DNA from: an uncultured Microcaldota archaeon
GTDB taxonomy: Archaea > Micrarchaeota > Micrarchaeia > Anstonellales > J096
DNA: 34,987 bases
Direction: 5' to 3'
Assembly (NCBI GenBank): GCA_938083015.1
Contig: CALKCX010000001.1
Span: 1 to 34,987, forward strand
The notes beneath the pieces are model-generated. The model ran no database searches. It was not told where the DNA came from and worked only from the letters and a program-made list of their open reading frames with translations. Numbering within the stretch: the first letter of the stretch is position 1; the number at the start of each line of letters is the position of its first letter. A program made the translations under genes and the position numbers. This document shows positions 14,768 to 22,875 of the stretch, piece by piece.

Positions 14768-14979
14768 AATAGTTTTATAGATAGATGTCTTACTTTACTA
14801 TTCTTAAACATTTTTCTATTCTCAGAATCACTCCAACATTTTTTACATATTTTTATTTTCTTAACAGCTATGTTTTTCACATTTTTAATAGCTTTAATAT
14901 CATTTAGAGATACTATCTTACCACAGTAATTACACATCTCGGCCTTAGCTACGATTTCCCCATCCGAAGTCTTTATCAT
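14764..14979 (-). CDS. Small two-CxxC zinc-ribbon-like protein
   Basis: 71 residues with MCNYCGKIVSLNDIK and KKIKICKKCWSDSENR, which gives two CxxC pairs about 35 residues apart. This pattern would bind one zinc ion. The remainder is basic, suggesting nucleic-acid binding. A TATA-like stretch (tataaaaagatttttatta, read in reverse) lies 15-30 nt upstream. Its stop overlaps the convergent GNAT-like gene by 4 nt. No family recognised. It is short, so some risk of a false ORF remains, but the paired CxxC supports it. Confidence 0.6.
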   Translation of the reverse strand: MIKTSDGEIVAKAEMCNYCGKIVSLNDIKAIKNVKNIAVKKIKICKKCWSDSENRKMFKNSKVRHLSIKLF

Positions 14980-15011
14980 AGCTTTTATAATCTATAAAAA
15001 GATTTTTATTA

Positions 15012-16616
15012 TTAACACGTAAATATGTATTTATCTTTGTCTTTAATTACATAACCTATTCCTATTAAGAATAATCTTTCTTTAGATAGGTGTTCTTCAT
15101 CAATATATCCTTCTATAATATCAAGAGATTCGGGATTGACCTCTTCATCAGCTAATAACAGTTCTTTAGGTATTATTACCTTTATCTTTACAGGTTTTTT
15201 TGCCCAATCTACAACTGGTAAATCATTTGCTTGTCCATAATAGTATACATCGCCCACTTTTTTTACAACTCCTATACCTTTAAGATTTAACACATCTGCA
15301 AGTTCACGCTTATCCACATATATAGTTCCTTCCCAATAGATGTTTTTCCCATCTTTCTGTTTTAGAAGTTTTAAATTAATAGGAATTGGATCTTTGAAAA
15401 ATGTTATCTTATCTATTCTTCTTAGTTTCTTTTCCATTATCTCTCTATTTATATCTAAAAGCATTTTCCATTCTACTATTGTTTCTTGCTTACCTGGTCC
15501 AAATCTGCTTACAAACTCTTTAATAGCATCTTTTAGTATACCTCTTCTTCTTAAAGCTTTAATAGTAGCTAGTCTTGGATCATCCCACCCATCTACGATA
15601 TTTTTTTCTACTAGCTCTCTAATCTTCCTTTTTGATGTAGATGTACCTTTAATCTCTAATCTAGAGAAATGTATCAATACTATATCTCTTAATCCTAGAT
15701 CTCTTAGAATAGAATGGTATAGCTCTGTTCTAAGCTCATATTCTTTAGATCTTAAAGCATGTGTAACAAGTTCTATACTGTCTAATATAGGTGTGGCAAA
15801 ATCGTATGTTGGCCAGAATTTATATTTATTACCATGTATATAATGAGGATGTTCTACTACTCTAAACATTACAGGATCTCGCATAGTAGTATTATGAGAA
15901 GAGAGATCGCCTTTGTATAAAGCAACTACTTCTCCTTCTTTGTATTCACCATTTATAGCAGATCTAAACATGTCTAAATTTTCTTCTATAGAATTGTTTC
16001 TATCTTTAGTAGGTATTCCTGTTTTTCTCATCTCAGATATCTGTTCTTGAGAGCTATTAGTTAAATACATCTTATCTAAGCTTATAAGCTTCTCTGCGTA
16101 TTCATATAATATATCCATATAGGAAGATGAATGGGTGATTTTTGAATACTTTGCTCCTAACCATTCGATATCTTCTAACATGGCCTGTTCATACTCTTTA
16201 GAACATTTCTCTGGATTGGTATCGTCAAATCTTATTATCAATTCTCCTCGATATCGTTCTAAATATAGTATGTTTAACATTAGCGATTTTGCATGACCTA
16301 TATGCATATAACCTGAAGGTTCGGGCGCAAATCTTAATACAATATATTGGGGATCATCTGGTAATTTAAATCTCTTTTCTTCTCTTAAATATCTTTGATA
16401 ATCGTATTGATAAAATTCTTTTTCAACTTCACCAATATCCATACTGTTTACATTTTCTACTATTTTGCTTACAATAGGTATTATCTCTTTTACTTTAACT
16501 TTTAATTCAGGATGTTCATATAGTATCCATCCTATTACAGACTTTAAATCAGCTTTTCCATATTCCAACCTGTTTTTCAACACCTGTTTTCTAAAATCAT
16601 TATAATAATCTTCCAT
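15012..16616 (-). CDS. gltX: Glutamyl-tRNA synthetase, archaeal (GlnRS-like) type
   Basis: A 534-residue class I synthetase. RFAPEPSGYMHIGHAKSLML holds the HIGH motif (about 105-108), LIIRFDDTNPEKCSKEYEQ follows, and KGTSTSKRKIRELVEKN is the KMSKS-like loop. The C-terminal half has the beta-barrel anticodon domain of archaeal GluRS/GlnRS rather than the bacterial helical cage. Archaeal GluRS is non-discriminating and feeds the tRNA-dependent amidation route to Gln-tRNA, so a GatDE amidotransferase is expected elsewhere. The promoter (reverse tttttaaatat) lies inside the end of the upstream gene, about 25 nt before the ATG, implying a leaderless transcript. Confidence 0.93.
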   Translation of the reverse strand: MEDYYNDFRKQVLKNRLEYGKADLKSVIGWILYEHPELKVKVKEIIPIVSKIVENVNSMDIGEVEKEFYQYDYQRYLREEKRFKLPDDPQYIVLRFAPEPSGYMHIGHAKSLMLNILYLERYRGELIIRFDDTNPEKCSKEYEQAMLEDIEWLGAKYSKITHSSSYMDILYEYAEKLISLDKMYLTNSSQEQISEMRKTGIPTKDRNNSIEENLDMFRSAINGEYKEGEVVALYKGDLSSHNTTMRDPVMFRVVEHPHYIHGNKYKFWPTYDFATPILDSIELVTHALRSKEYELRTELYHSILRDLGLRDIVLIHFSRLEIKGTSTSKRKIRELVEKNIVDGWDDPRLATIKALRRRGILKDAIKEFVSRFGPGKQETIVEWKMLLDINREIMEKKLRRIDKITFFKDPIPINLKLLKQKDGKNIYWEGTIYVDKRELADVLNLKGIGVVKKVGDVYYYGQANDLPVVDWAKKPVKIKVIIPKELLLADEEVNPESLDIIEGYIDEEHLSKERLFLIGIGYVIKDKDKYIFTC

Positions 16617-16634
16617 GTTTTGATTACAATATTA

Positions 16635-16646
16635 TATTTAAAAATT
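16635..16646 (-). promoter_or_regulatory. TATA-like box of gltX inside the upstream gene's end
   Basis: Reverse-strand aatttttaaata lies about 20-30 nt before ATG 16616 and overlaps the last codons of the helical protein gene. There is no Shine-Dalgarno before gltX, so leaderless translation is likely. Confidence 0.4.
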
Positions 16647-17459
16647 CAGCTCTTCGTATAATTTGTTTTTTTCATCTTTATGTAATGACATACACGAGTA
16701 TATTACTAATTTTATCAACATCATTGCCTGCTCATTAGTATAAAAAGCTAACAATGTTAAATAGGTATCTTTAATATAATCTATTAACTTATTTTTATTT
16801 TCATCTATTTTACGCTGTATAGAAGGTAGATGTGTTTTATTTATCAATTTTCTCAATTCTATAATTTTTCTATCTAAAAAGAATATTTCAAGGAATTTTG
16901 ATCTAATGGATTTAGGTAATAACAGAGGATTATAACCTAATGGAAAATAAGACATGTCTATTATTGTATTTGCCAATTCCGGGGTATATGGTATTTCGTT
17001 TTCTATTGCAAATATCAAGGCCTGTACTTTCATTATGTTATCCTCAATATTATCGTCTATTATCGTATTTATAACATTTTTTATAATCTCTTTTTCAATT
17101 ATCTTACCTTTTGATCTAAAGTAATCGTAAATTAAATATACCAATGGGTCGTATTCACCATAAGCATATGGTTGAAGATTACTTAATAATACTTCCACGT
17201 ATTCTTTTAATTCTTCGCTTTGATTAATTCTCTCTAATAAGACTGCTGCTTCTTGAAATGTAATTCTTAATTCTACTAACAATTGTATAGCATTGTTTAT
17301 ATACCTGTTATCGAGATATCTTTGAAATAGCTTAATATACAATATGGCCATGGATAGTTTATCTTCTTCAGTTAAATGTTTAGATTTTTTAAATGAATAT
17401 TCGGCTAATTGTAAATAACCATTCGCGTATAATACTTTTGCCGCTATATTGTATATCAT
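16638..17459 (-). CDS. All-helical (TPR-like) protein encoded with the Rad50-like gene
   Basis: A 273-residue soluble protein that appears nearly all helical. The N-terminal part (IAAKVLYANGYLQLAEYSFKK, then DNRYINNAIQLLVELRITFQ) has the paired-helix rhythm of TPR repeats, and no catalytic motif is visible. It is not Mre11: there are no DxH, GNHD or GHxH metal motifs. Its ATG overlaps the Rad50-like stop as ATGA and is preceded by cggtgataag, a strong Shine-Dalgarno. This coupling suggests the product works with the Rad50-like ATPase. Function unknown. Confidence 0.65.
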   Translation of the reverse strand: MIYNIAAKVLYANGYLQLAEYSFKKSKHLTEEDKLSMAILYIKLFQRYLDNRYINNAIQLLVELRITFQEAAVLLERINQSEELKEYVEVLLSNLQPYAYGEYDPLVYLIYDYFRSKGKIIEKEIIKNVINTIIDDNIEDNIMKVQALIFAIENEIPYTPELANTIIDMSYFPLGYNPLLLPKSIRSKFLEIFFLDRKIIELRKLINKTHLPSIQRKIDENKNKLIDYIKDTYLTLLAFYTNEQAMMLIKLVIYSCMSLHKDEKNKLYEELNF

Positions 17460-19672
17460 CTTATCACCGTATAATTAATAGATAAATCTCTACTTCTCTC
17501 TCTATCTAACCATATCTGTTGATTCCAATTTACCCCTAATTTTAATCTATCGTCATGGGTAATTATTATAAATTGATCTATTGATTCCATAGCAAGTTTA
17601 TTTATATTATCTATTAAATTATCTATTGAGAGATCGTCTAGATTATGAGTAGGTTCGTCTAATATTATTACTCTTAATTTCTTTGATATTATATCTAATA
17701 TACCTAATCTCATCGCTAAAGCATATACTGTTTTCTCTCCCCCGCTCATTCTATCTACGCTAACTAATTTATCACCTGTCTTAATAGTTAATTCATAACC
17801 TTCTTCATTTACAACTATCTTTGGATCCCCGTATATTTTACCATAATAAAGACTATTCCAATACTTTTCTAAATTCATGTTCAATACATCTATCAACCTT
17901 GCCCTACTTTTTACCATAAGATCTTTCATTTTACTATTTATTTCATCAAGATCTTTCCACAAAGCTCTTTTCAATTCTAGATTTTTTTCTCCTTGTTCTA
18001 ATTCTTCTAAATAAGGTAATAGCTCTTTTTTATCTCTTATACGAGCATTAATTGACGATTTTATCTGTTCTATAGTTACTATTATGTTTTCTATACTACT
18101 TCTCAATGAGGATAGTTCAGAATTAACATTTAAAAATTCTTGATCTATATTTTTTAGTCTTTCTAACTCTTGAAGCAATGCGGTTAAATAAGCTTCTTTA
18201 TTTTTCAATTCTTCTTTATATTTATCAACTTTAGCTTCAATTTCCTTTTTTCTATCTAATTTTCTCTCTATTTCAATTAGCTGTTGTTGCTCGTTTTTTA
18301 GCAATTCTTCGTCATCTAATTTCTGATTAATTATATTGTTAATCTCTTCTACTTTTTGTCTATGATCTTCTATAGAAGTATTCAATGAATTTATATTCTT
18401 TTTATTATCTTCTAAGAGTTGATTTAATTCTTTTAATTCTTTTTCCATGTTATTTAATGTTTTCTCCATATTAGTTTTAACATAATTTATAATATAAGCT
18501 AAGATGATAACAAAGAGTATTGACAGAATACCTATGTTAAATAACAATATTGCCAATATGATAAGAGGTATTCCTAATATTGTTTTGTTTAATAAATCAA
18601 TCTTCTGTCTTTGTTTATTTATCTCTTGCTTATAATTTTCTATTCTATAATTAATATCTTTATTCTTCTCTTCCATTATCTTTATTTGGCCGATCATCTC
18701 TTGTATTTTAAGCTCTATATCTCTTTTCTGATCTTTTAGGTTATCATTTATTCTCTTTTTTTCCTCTATCTCTTTTAATTTTTGTCCAATTTCTTCTAAT
18801 TTAATTCTAATCTGTTCTTTATCTAAATCTATGTTATAAGTTTTCAACTCATCTTCTAATCTTTTTATCTCATCTCTTAATTGAGCTATAGTTCCCTTGT
18901 TGATATCGTACTCGGTCTTATATTTTTTATGTTCATTATACTTCTTTGATATCTCTGGAAGTTTTTGTTTTAAAGCAATTTCTCTTTGTTCTCTATCTTT
19001 CAAAATTTTTTCGTATTTATCCAATTTCTCTTTCAATACTTTCAATTCCTCTTCTATATTCATTAATCTCTGTTGATATCTTTTTTTAATTTCTATCAAA
19101 ACTGCCATATTCTCTTTAATTTCTTTATCTATTGCTTTCATCATAATTGTTATCCTATCTATTCTAGTTTGATGTTGTTCTATACCAAATATCGTATCTA
19201 AATAAGTCTTTAGTTCCTTAGGTCTTAAATTCAATATTTTATATATACCATCTTGGGCACCGTATAGGACTTTTAAGAATATATCTCTTTGTATACCTAG
19301 CATTTTCTCTACTTCTTTAGATATTTCATCATTATTCCTTGTCTTAAGTTTATCATCTATATATAAGCTACTCTCTTCTCCTTTATTACCAGCGTATATA
19401 TTTCTTTTAATATTCACCTTTCTATTTTGAACAATGAATTCAACTTCTATATTCGCCGATTTAGCTCCATCTCTAATGAAGTCCTTTTTATTAGTCTTAG
19501 CTATTGATCTATAACTATCTGTTATTGAACCAAATAATCCATAAAGTATACCTTCTATTATACTAGTTTTACCAGATCCGTTTTTACCAAATATCAATAT
19601 TTTGCCTTTGTTAAAAGATACTTCTGTATTTTTATGAGACATCCAATTAGATAAGTTAACTCTTGTAATCAT
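17456..19672 (-). CDS. Rad50/SMC-like ATPase with a transmembrane hairpin in place of the zinc hook
   Basis: A 738-residue ABC ATPase of the Rad50/SbcC type. The N-terminal Walker A is LIFGKNGSGKTSIIEGILYG, the C-terminal signature is DRMSGGEKTVYALAMRLGI, and Walker B is RVIILDEPTHNLDD. Long coiled coils fill residues about 185-360 and 400-590. Rad50 normally has a CxxC zinc hook at the centre. Here the centre (about 361-398) is two hydrophobic helices, TILGIPLIILAILLF and LSILFVIILAYIINYV joined by a tight NIG turn, and the whole protein has no cysteine. The coiled coils would be pinned to the membrane with the ATPase heads in the cytoplasm. Bacterial YhaN-type ATPases are a possible precedent. 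It lies in an operon with a membrane protein and a helical protein; no Mre11, HerA or NurA is in the window. Confidence 0.82.
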   Translation of the reverse strand: MITRVNLSNWMSHKNTEVSFNKGKILIFGKNGSGKTSIIEGILYGLFGSITDSYRSIAKTNKKDFIRDGAKSANIEVEFIVQNRKVNIKRNIYAGNKGEESSLYIDDKLKTRNNDEISKEVEKMLGIQRDIFLKVLYGAQDGIYKILNLRPKELKTYLDTIFGIEQHQTRIDRITIMMKAIDKEIKENMAVLIEIKKRYQQRLMNIEEELKVLKEKLDKYEKILKDREQREIALKQKLPEISKKYNEHKKYKTEYDINKGTIAQLRDEIKRLEDELKTYNIDLDKEQIRIKLEEIGQKLKEIEEKKRINDNLKDQKRDIELKIQEMIGQIKIMEEKNKDINYRIENYKQEINKQRQKIDLLNKTILGIPLIILAILLFNIGILSILFVIILAYIINYVKTNMEKTLNNMEKELKELNQLLEDNKKNINSLNTSIEDHRQKVEEINNIINQKLDDEELLKNEQQQLIEIERKLDRKKEIEAKVDKYKEELKNKEAYLTALLQELERLKNIDQEFLNVNSELSSLRSSIENIIVTIEQIKSSINARIRDKKELLPYLEELEQGEKNLELKRALWKDLDEINSKMKDLMVKSRARLIDVLNMNLEKYWNSLYYGKIYGDPKIVVNEEGYELTIKTGDKLVSVDRMSGGEKTVYALAMRLGILDIISKKLRVIILDEPTHNLDDLSIDNLIDNINKLAMESIDQFIIITHDDRLKLGVNWNQQIWLDRERSRDLSINYTVIR

Positions 19673-20406
19673 ATTCTTCTAATAGATAACGTAAATTTAT
19701 TAAAATATAGATTTGCCCCCAATATTATTAAGAATGGTAAGAATAAGAATACGTTTATCAATAGCATTAACCATCTTATAACTTCAAGAGGTAACACGAT
19801 GTTTATCAAGAATATCGTAATTAAATTAGCTAAAGTAGCAATTATTCCATAGATTAGCGGGTATATTAATAATTCTTTTCTAAACAGATATATTTTTTTT
19901 ATGGCCTTTTCAAAATTCACTTCTTCTATGACAATTGCATAAGGTATTAAAATTAAAATATAGCTTATTAAGAATATTATAATTGATAAAACCCAGCTAT
20001 CAAAAGAGTAAACATAACCGTATATTGATATAGATAATTGTAAAAGGAACCAGAATATGAAAAACATGTATACTTCTGGTAAACTATGTTTTATGTTTTT
20101 TATAAAAGCTTCTTTTGGTATCTGTTCAGTTCTATATTCTTTTGTTGCCAATGTCAATACTACAAATACTAAGCTATAGATAAACATTGTAATTAAATAA
20201 AATAAAATTATTAAAAACATTTGAAATAAGTCTATTTCGGTTAGTTTAGAAATCCTTATAAATATGCCGAATGTTGACAGGTAAATATATTCTGGCAATA
20301 GATGTAATAATAAGGCAGATGTTACTAGAAGGATAAATCCTACGATTAATACTAAATCTAAAGATTGTAAATACACATCTATGCTACTCTTAAGTTCGTA
20401 GATCAT
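19669..20406 (-). CDS. Six-helix membrane protein upstream of the Rad50-like gene
   Basis: A 245-residue polytopic protein with about six hydrophobic segments. The pattern of long helices with IPYAIVIEEVNFEKAIKKIY between segments resembles the glycerophosphodiester phosphodiesterase membrane domain / DUF7847-like proteins, which are widespread and mostly of unknown function. No catalytic residues stand out. Its stop overlaps the Rad50-like ATG by 4 nt, so the two are translationally coupled. That suggests it is a membrane partner of the ATPase, which itself has a membrane hairpin. Confidence 0.65.
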   Translation of the reverse strand: MIYELKSSIDVYLQSLDLVLIVGFILLVTSALLLHLLPEYIYLSTFGIFIRISKLTEIDLFQMFLIILFYLITMFIYSLVFVVLTLATKEYRTEQIPKEAFIKNIKHSLPEVYMFFIFWFLLQLSISIYGYVYSFDSWVLSIIIFLISYILILIPYAIVIEEVNFEKAIKKIYLFRKELLIYPLIYGIIATLANLITIFLINIVLPLEVIRWLMLLINVFLFLPFLIILGANLYFNKFTLSIRRI

Positions 20407-20450
20407 ATATATATTTAAATATTCCTTATTTAAAAAAACATGGTGGTGTT
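20407..20450. promoter_or_regulatory. 44-nt divergent promoter region
   Basis: atttaaatatt near 20411-20421 (forward) and tttaaataa near 20427-20435 (reverse reading) face each other between the membrane protein gene and pdo. The forward gene also has a tggtggtg Shine-Dalgarno sequence before ATG 20451, while the reverse one has none. Confidence 0.45.
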
Positions 20451-21116
20451 ATGACACAATTGTTAGATCAAAATACAAGAGATGCAATAAAAAAATACCT
20501 AGCTGGTATGGAAAGTCCTGTAAAATTATTGGTAATTACAGATAATCGCTCTCCAAATTGTACGTATTGTAATGATATAAAAATGCTTTTCAAAGAATTG
20601 TCTGAACTTGATCTGGAGATGTTACAGATAGAATTAATAGATGGATGGAGAGAAGAATTTGAGAAAAATTATGGTATAAGATTTGAACACGTACCTGCAA
20701 TTGTATTTTTAAATGATAACGTAAAAGGCAAAATCGTCTACAGAGGTATTCCAGCAGATCAAGAATTTGGAGTATTTTTAGAAACTATATTAGAATTGTC
20801 ATTAGGACATGTACATCTTAGAGATGAAGATGTAGAAAGAATAAAGAAGATTGATAAGAATGTCGATATTAATGTATATGTTACTCCTTCATGTCCTTAT
20901 TGTCCAGCAGCAGTAGCATCAGCTTATTCTATAGCAATGCTTAACCCCAATATAAAGGCATATGCAGTTGAATCTGTAGAATTTCAAGTAGAGAGTAATG
21001 AAAATAAAATTAGAGCAGTCCCAACTGTTATTATAAAGACAGATAAGAAAACTGTAAGATTTGAAGGGGCATTGCCCATTGACGTATTTATAAGTAAAAT
21101 CGAATCTGCATTATAA
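20451..21116 (+). CDS. pdo: Protein disulfide oxidoreductase (two-thioredoxin-fold PDO)
   Basis: A 221-residue protein made of two thioredoxin/glutaredoxin folds, as in hyperthermophile PDO. The N-terminal unit has SPNCTYCND (C37, C40) and EHVPAIVF with the cis-proline. The C-terminal unit has TPSCPYCPAAV (C148, C151) and RAVPTVII. Both active sites are intact. PDO forms, reduces or isomerises disulfides and is thought to support intracellular disulfide use in thermophiles. It has no signal peptide, so it is cytoplasmic. TyrRS starts one base after its stop. Confidence 0.9.
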   Translation: MTQLLDQNTRDAIKKYLAGMESPVKLLVITDNRSPNCTYCNDIKMLFKELSELDLEMLQIELIDGWREEFEKNYGIRFEHVPAIVFLNDNVKGKIVYRGIPADQEFGVFLETILELSLGHVHLRDEDVERIKKIDKNVDINVYVTPSCPYCPAAVASAYSIAMLNPNIKAYAVESVEFQVESNENKIRAVPTVIIKTDKKTVRFEGALPIDVFISKIESAL

Positions 21117-21117
21117 C

Positions 21118-22155
21118 ATGGATGTAGATTCGAAATTAGAGTTGATAAAGCGAAGACCTACTGAAGAGTTAATAAACATAGAATTAATAAAAGAAAAACT
21201 AGAGACAGGAGAGAAGATTAAACATTATATAGGTTTTGAGATATCTGGATTAATACATTTAGGTACTTTATCTACATTACTTAAAGTTAAAGATCTTAAA
21301 GAAGCAGGAGTAGATGTTAACATATTTATAGCTGATTATCACAGTTGGATAAATAAAAAATTTGGAGGAAATTTAGAGACAATAAGAAAAGTGGCCAATC
21401 AATATTTTATGCCGTTTATTCAAACATTAGGTATAGATTCTAATTATATAATGGCCTCTGATATATATGACAATGATTACTGGGCAATGGTGATAAAGAT
21501 AGGAAATAACAGTACTGTAAATAGAGTTAGGAGAACTTTAACTATTATGGGCAGAGAAGATTCTGATAGTAATCCTGTGTCTTATTTTATATACCCTCTA
21601 ATGCAGACAGCAGATATATTTAAGTTGGAAGTAGATATAGCTCATGCAGGAATGGATCAGAGAAAGGTACATATGCTTGCCATAGATGTAGCTGATAAAA
21701 TAGGTATGAAGAAACCTATGTGTTTACATACTCATCTATTACCAGCTTTAGATTACGATGGTCGTATGGATATTATTGATGCTAAGATGAGTAAAAGTAA
21801 AGAAAAAGGAGCTATATTTATACATGATAGCGAACAAGAGATAAGAGAAAAGATAAGATCTTCATACGCCCCTGCTAGACAGCTTGAAAATAACGTTGCC
21901 TATGATATATTGAAATGGGTGATAATTAGAAAAGATGATCAAGAATTTACTATTCAAAGAGATTCTAAGTATGGGGGCGATATTACAATTACATTACCAG
22001 AATTTGAAAACGCATATATCAAAGGTGAGATTCATCCAATTGATTTGAAGAATTTTGTAAGTGATAAACTAATAGAGATGTTAGCACCTGCTAGAAAACT
22101 TAGCGAATCTAAACGAGAATTAATTGATTTTATAAGAACCTCTAGAACAAGATAA
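21118..22155 (+). CDS. tyrS: Tyrosyl-tRNA synthetase, archaeal/eukaryotic type
   Basis: A 345-residue class I synthetase. GFEISGLIHLGTLSTLLKVK holds the HIGH motif as HLGT, YPLMQTADIFKLEVDIAHAG is the tyrosine-pocket region and AKMSKSKEKGAIF is the KMSKS loop. The length fits the compact archaeal form with a short C-terminal anticodon-recognition part. I prefer TyrRS over the related TrpRS because the Y-P-L-M-Q-x-x-D pocket matches the archaeal TyrRS pattern. It lies one base downstream of the pdo stop, so the two share a transcript. Confidence 0.9.
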   Translation: MDVDSKLELIKRRPTEELINIELIKEKLETGEKIKHYIGFEISGLIHLGTLSTLLKVKDLKEAGVDVNIFIADYHSWINKKFGGNLETIRKVANQYFMPFIQTLGIDSNYIMASDIYDNDYWAMVIKIGNNSTVNRVRRTLTIMGREDSDSNPVSYFIYPLMQTADIFKLEVDIAHAGMDQRKVHMLAIDVADKIGMKKPMCLHTHLLPALDYDGRMDIIDAKMSKSKEKGAIFIHDSEQEIREKIRSSYAPARQLENNVAYDILKWVIIRKDDQEFTIQRDSKYGGDITITLPEFENAYIKGEIHPIDLKNFVSDKLIEMLAPARKLSESKRELIDFIRTSRTR

Positions 22156-22156
22156 A

Positions 22157-22166
22157 CCTTTTAAAC
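22157..22166 (+). promoter_or_regulatory. TATA-like box of the eS19 gene
   Basis: ccttttaaac lies about 23-32 nt before ATG 22189, immediately after the tyrS stop, and there is no Shine-Dalgarno sequence before the ATG. A leaderless transcript is likely. Confidence 0.5.
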
Positions 22167-22188
22167 ATAATCTATAATAGAATAAAAC

Positions 22189-22587
22189 ATGCATGTTAAT
22201 GAATCTGATCCTAAAGTATTAATAGCTAAACTTGCTGATAGATTGAAAAAAGAATTACCTAAACCAGATTGGGTAGATTATGTAAAGGCCGGAGTTTACG
22301 CAGAAAGACCTCCTGAGCAAGAAGATTTCTGGTGGATTAGAGCAGCATCTATAATGCGAAAACTATATCTTGATGGTGCTATTGGAGTAAGTAGACTTAG
22401 AAGATTATATGGAAGACGTAAAAAGAGAGGAGTAAAACCAGAACATAGGGCAAAGGCAGGGGGAAAGATTATAAGAAGTATATTACAAGGATTGGAAAAA
22501 CTAGGATATGTGGAGAAGAGTAAAAAAGGTAGAATATTAAGTTCTAAAGGAAGATCTCTTTTAGACCAGGTTGCTAAAGAGATATGA
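22189..22587 (+). CDS. rps19e: Small subunit ribosomal protein eS19
   Basis: A 132-residue eS19, a 30S-head protein of archaea and eukaryotes. DFWWIRAASIMRKLYLDGAI, then VSRLRRLYGRRKKRGVKPEH and a C-terminal LQGLEKLGYVEKSKKGRILS with the typical SSKGRSLLDQVAKEI end make it unambiguous. Its stop overlaps the PDCD5-family start by 4 nt. Coupling of eS19 with PDCD5 is common in archaea. Confidence 0.95.
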   Translation: MHVNESDPKVLIAKLADRLKKELPKPDWVDYVKAGVYAERPPEQEDFWWIRAASIMRKLYLDGAIGVSRLRRLYGRRKKRGVKPEHRAKAGGKIIRSILQGLEKLGYVEKSKKGRILSSKGRSLLDQVAKEI

Positions 22588-22841
22588 CAGAGGAACCAGA
22601 TGAATTTGAAAAAGACGATAAATTAAAGAGAACTCTTAGATTAATACTTACACCAGAAGCGTATTCTAGATTAATGAATGTTAAAATCGCCAATCCAGAA
22701 TTATTTCAACAAGCAGTTAATACAGTTATTAACATATATTCTAGATATGGAAAAACGATAGATGAAGCACAATTGTTAAAAATATTGAAACAATTAAAAG
22801 GAGATGAAGGAGGGGGAGAGATAATTATAAAAAGAAAATGA
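22584..22841 (+). CDS. PDCD5/TFAR19-family DNA-binding protein
   Basis: An 85-residue helical protein with the PDCD5 pattern: a charged N-terminus, then LRLILTPEAYSRLMNVKIANPELFQQAV and a C-terminal KTIDEAQLLKILKQLKG. It is shorter than the usual 105-120 residues, mainly at the N-terminal helix. Archaeal members bind nucleic acid, and their exact role is not settled. Its start overlaps the eS19 stop (ATGA). The TATA box of the six-gene membrane operon lies just after its own stop. Confidence 0.9.
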   Translation: MTEEPDEFEKDDKLKRTLRLILTPEAYSRLMNVKIANPELFQQAVNTVINIYSRYGKTIDEAQLLKILKQLKGDEGGGEIIIKRK

Positions 22842-22843
22842 TC

Positions 22844-22854
22844 TATTTAAAAAA
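22844..22854 (+). promoter_or_regulatory. TATA-like box of the six-gene membrane operon
   Basis: tatttaaaaaa is centred about 25 nt before ATG 22876, with no Shine-Dalgarno sequence, so the long operon seems to start with a leaderless gene. No comparable element is evident at the later junctions, where genes abut or overlap. Confidence 0.5.
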
Positions 22855-22875
22855 GTTAATCGATATATTAATAGA

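Noticed and set aside
15340-15843. 167-residue forward ORF opposite gltX
   Set aside because: It lies wholly within the unmistakable GluRS gene and its product shows no family features, only the serine/leucine-rich composition typical of antisense frames.
16638-17459. Helical protein considered as Mre11, the usual Rad50 partner
   Set aside because: No phosphoesterase motifs (DxH, GNHD, GHxH) are present and the protein is helical throughout.
17456-19672. Search for a CxxC zinc hook in the Rad50-like protein
   Set aside because: I read the full translation and found no cysteine anywhere, so a hook is absent and not merely displaced.
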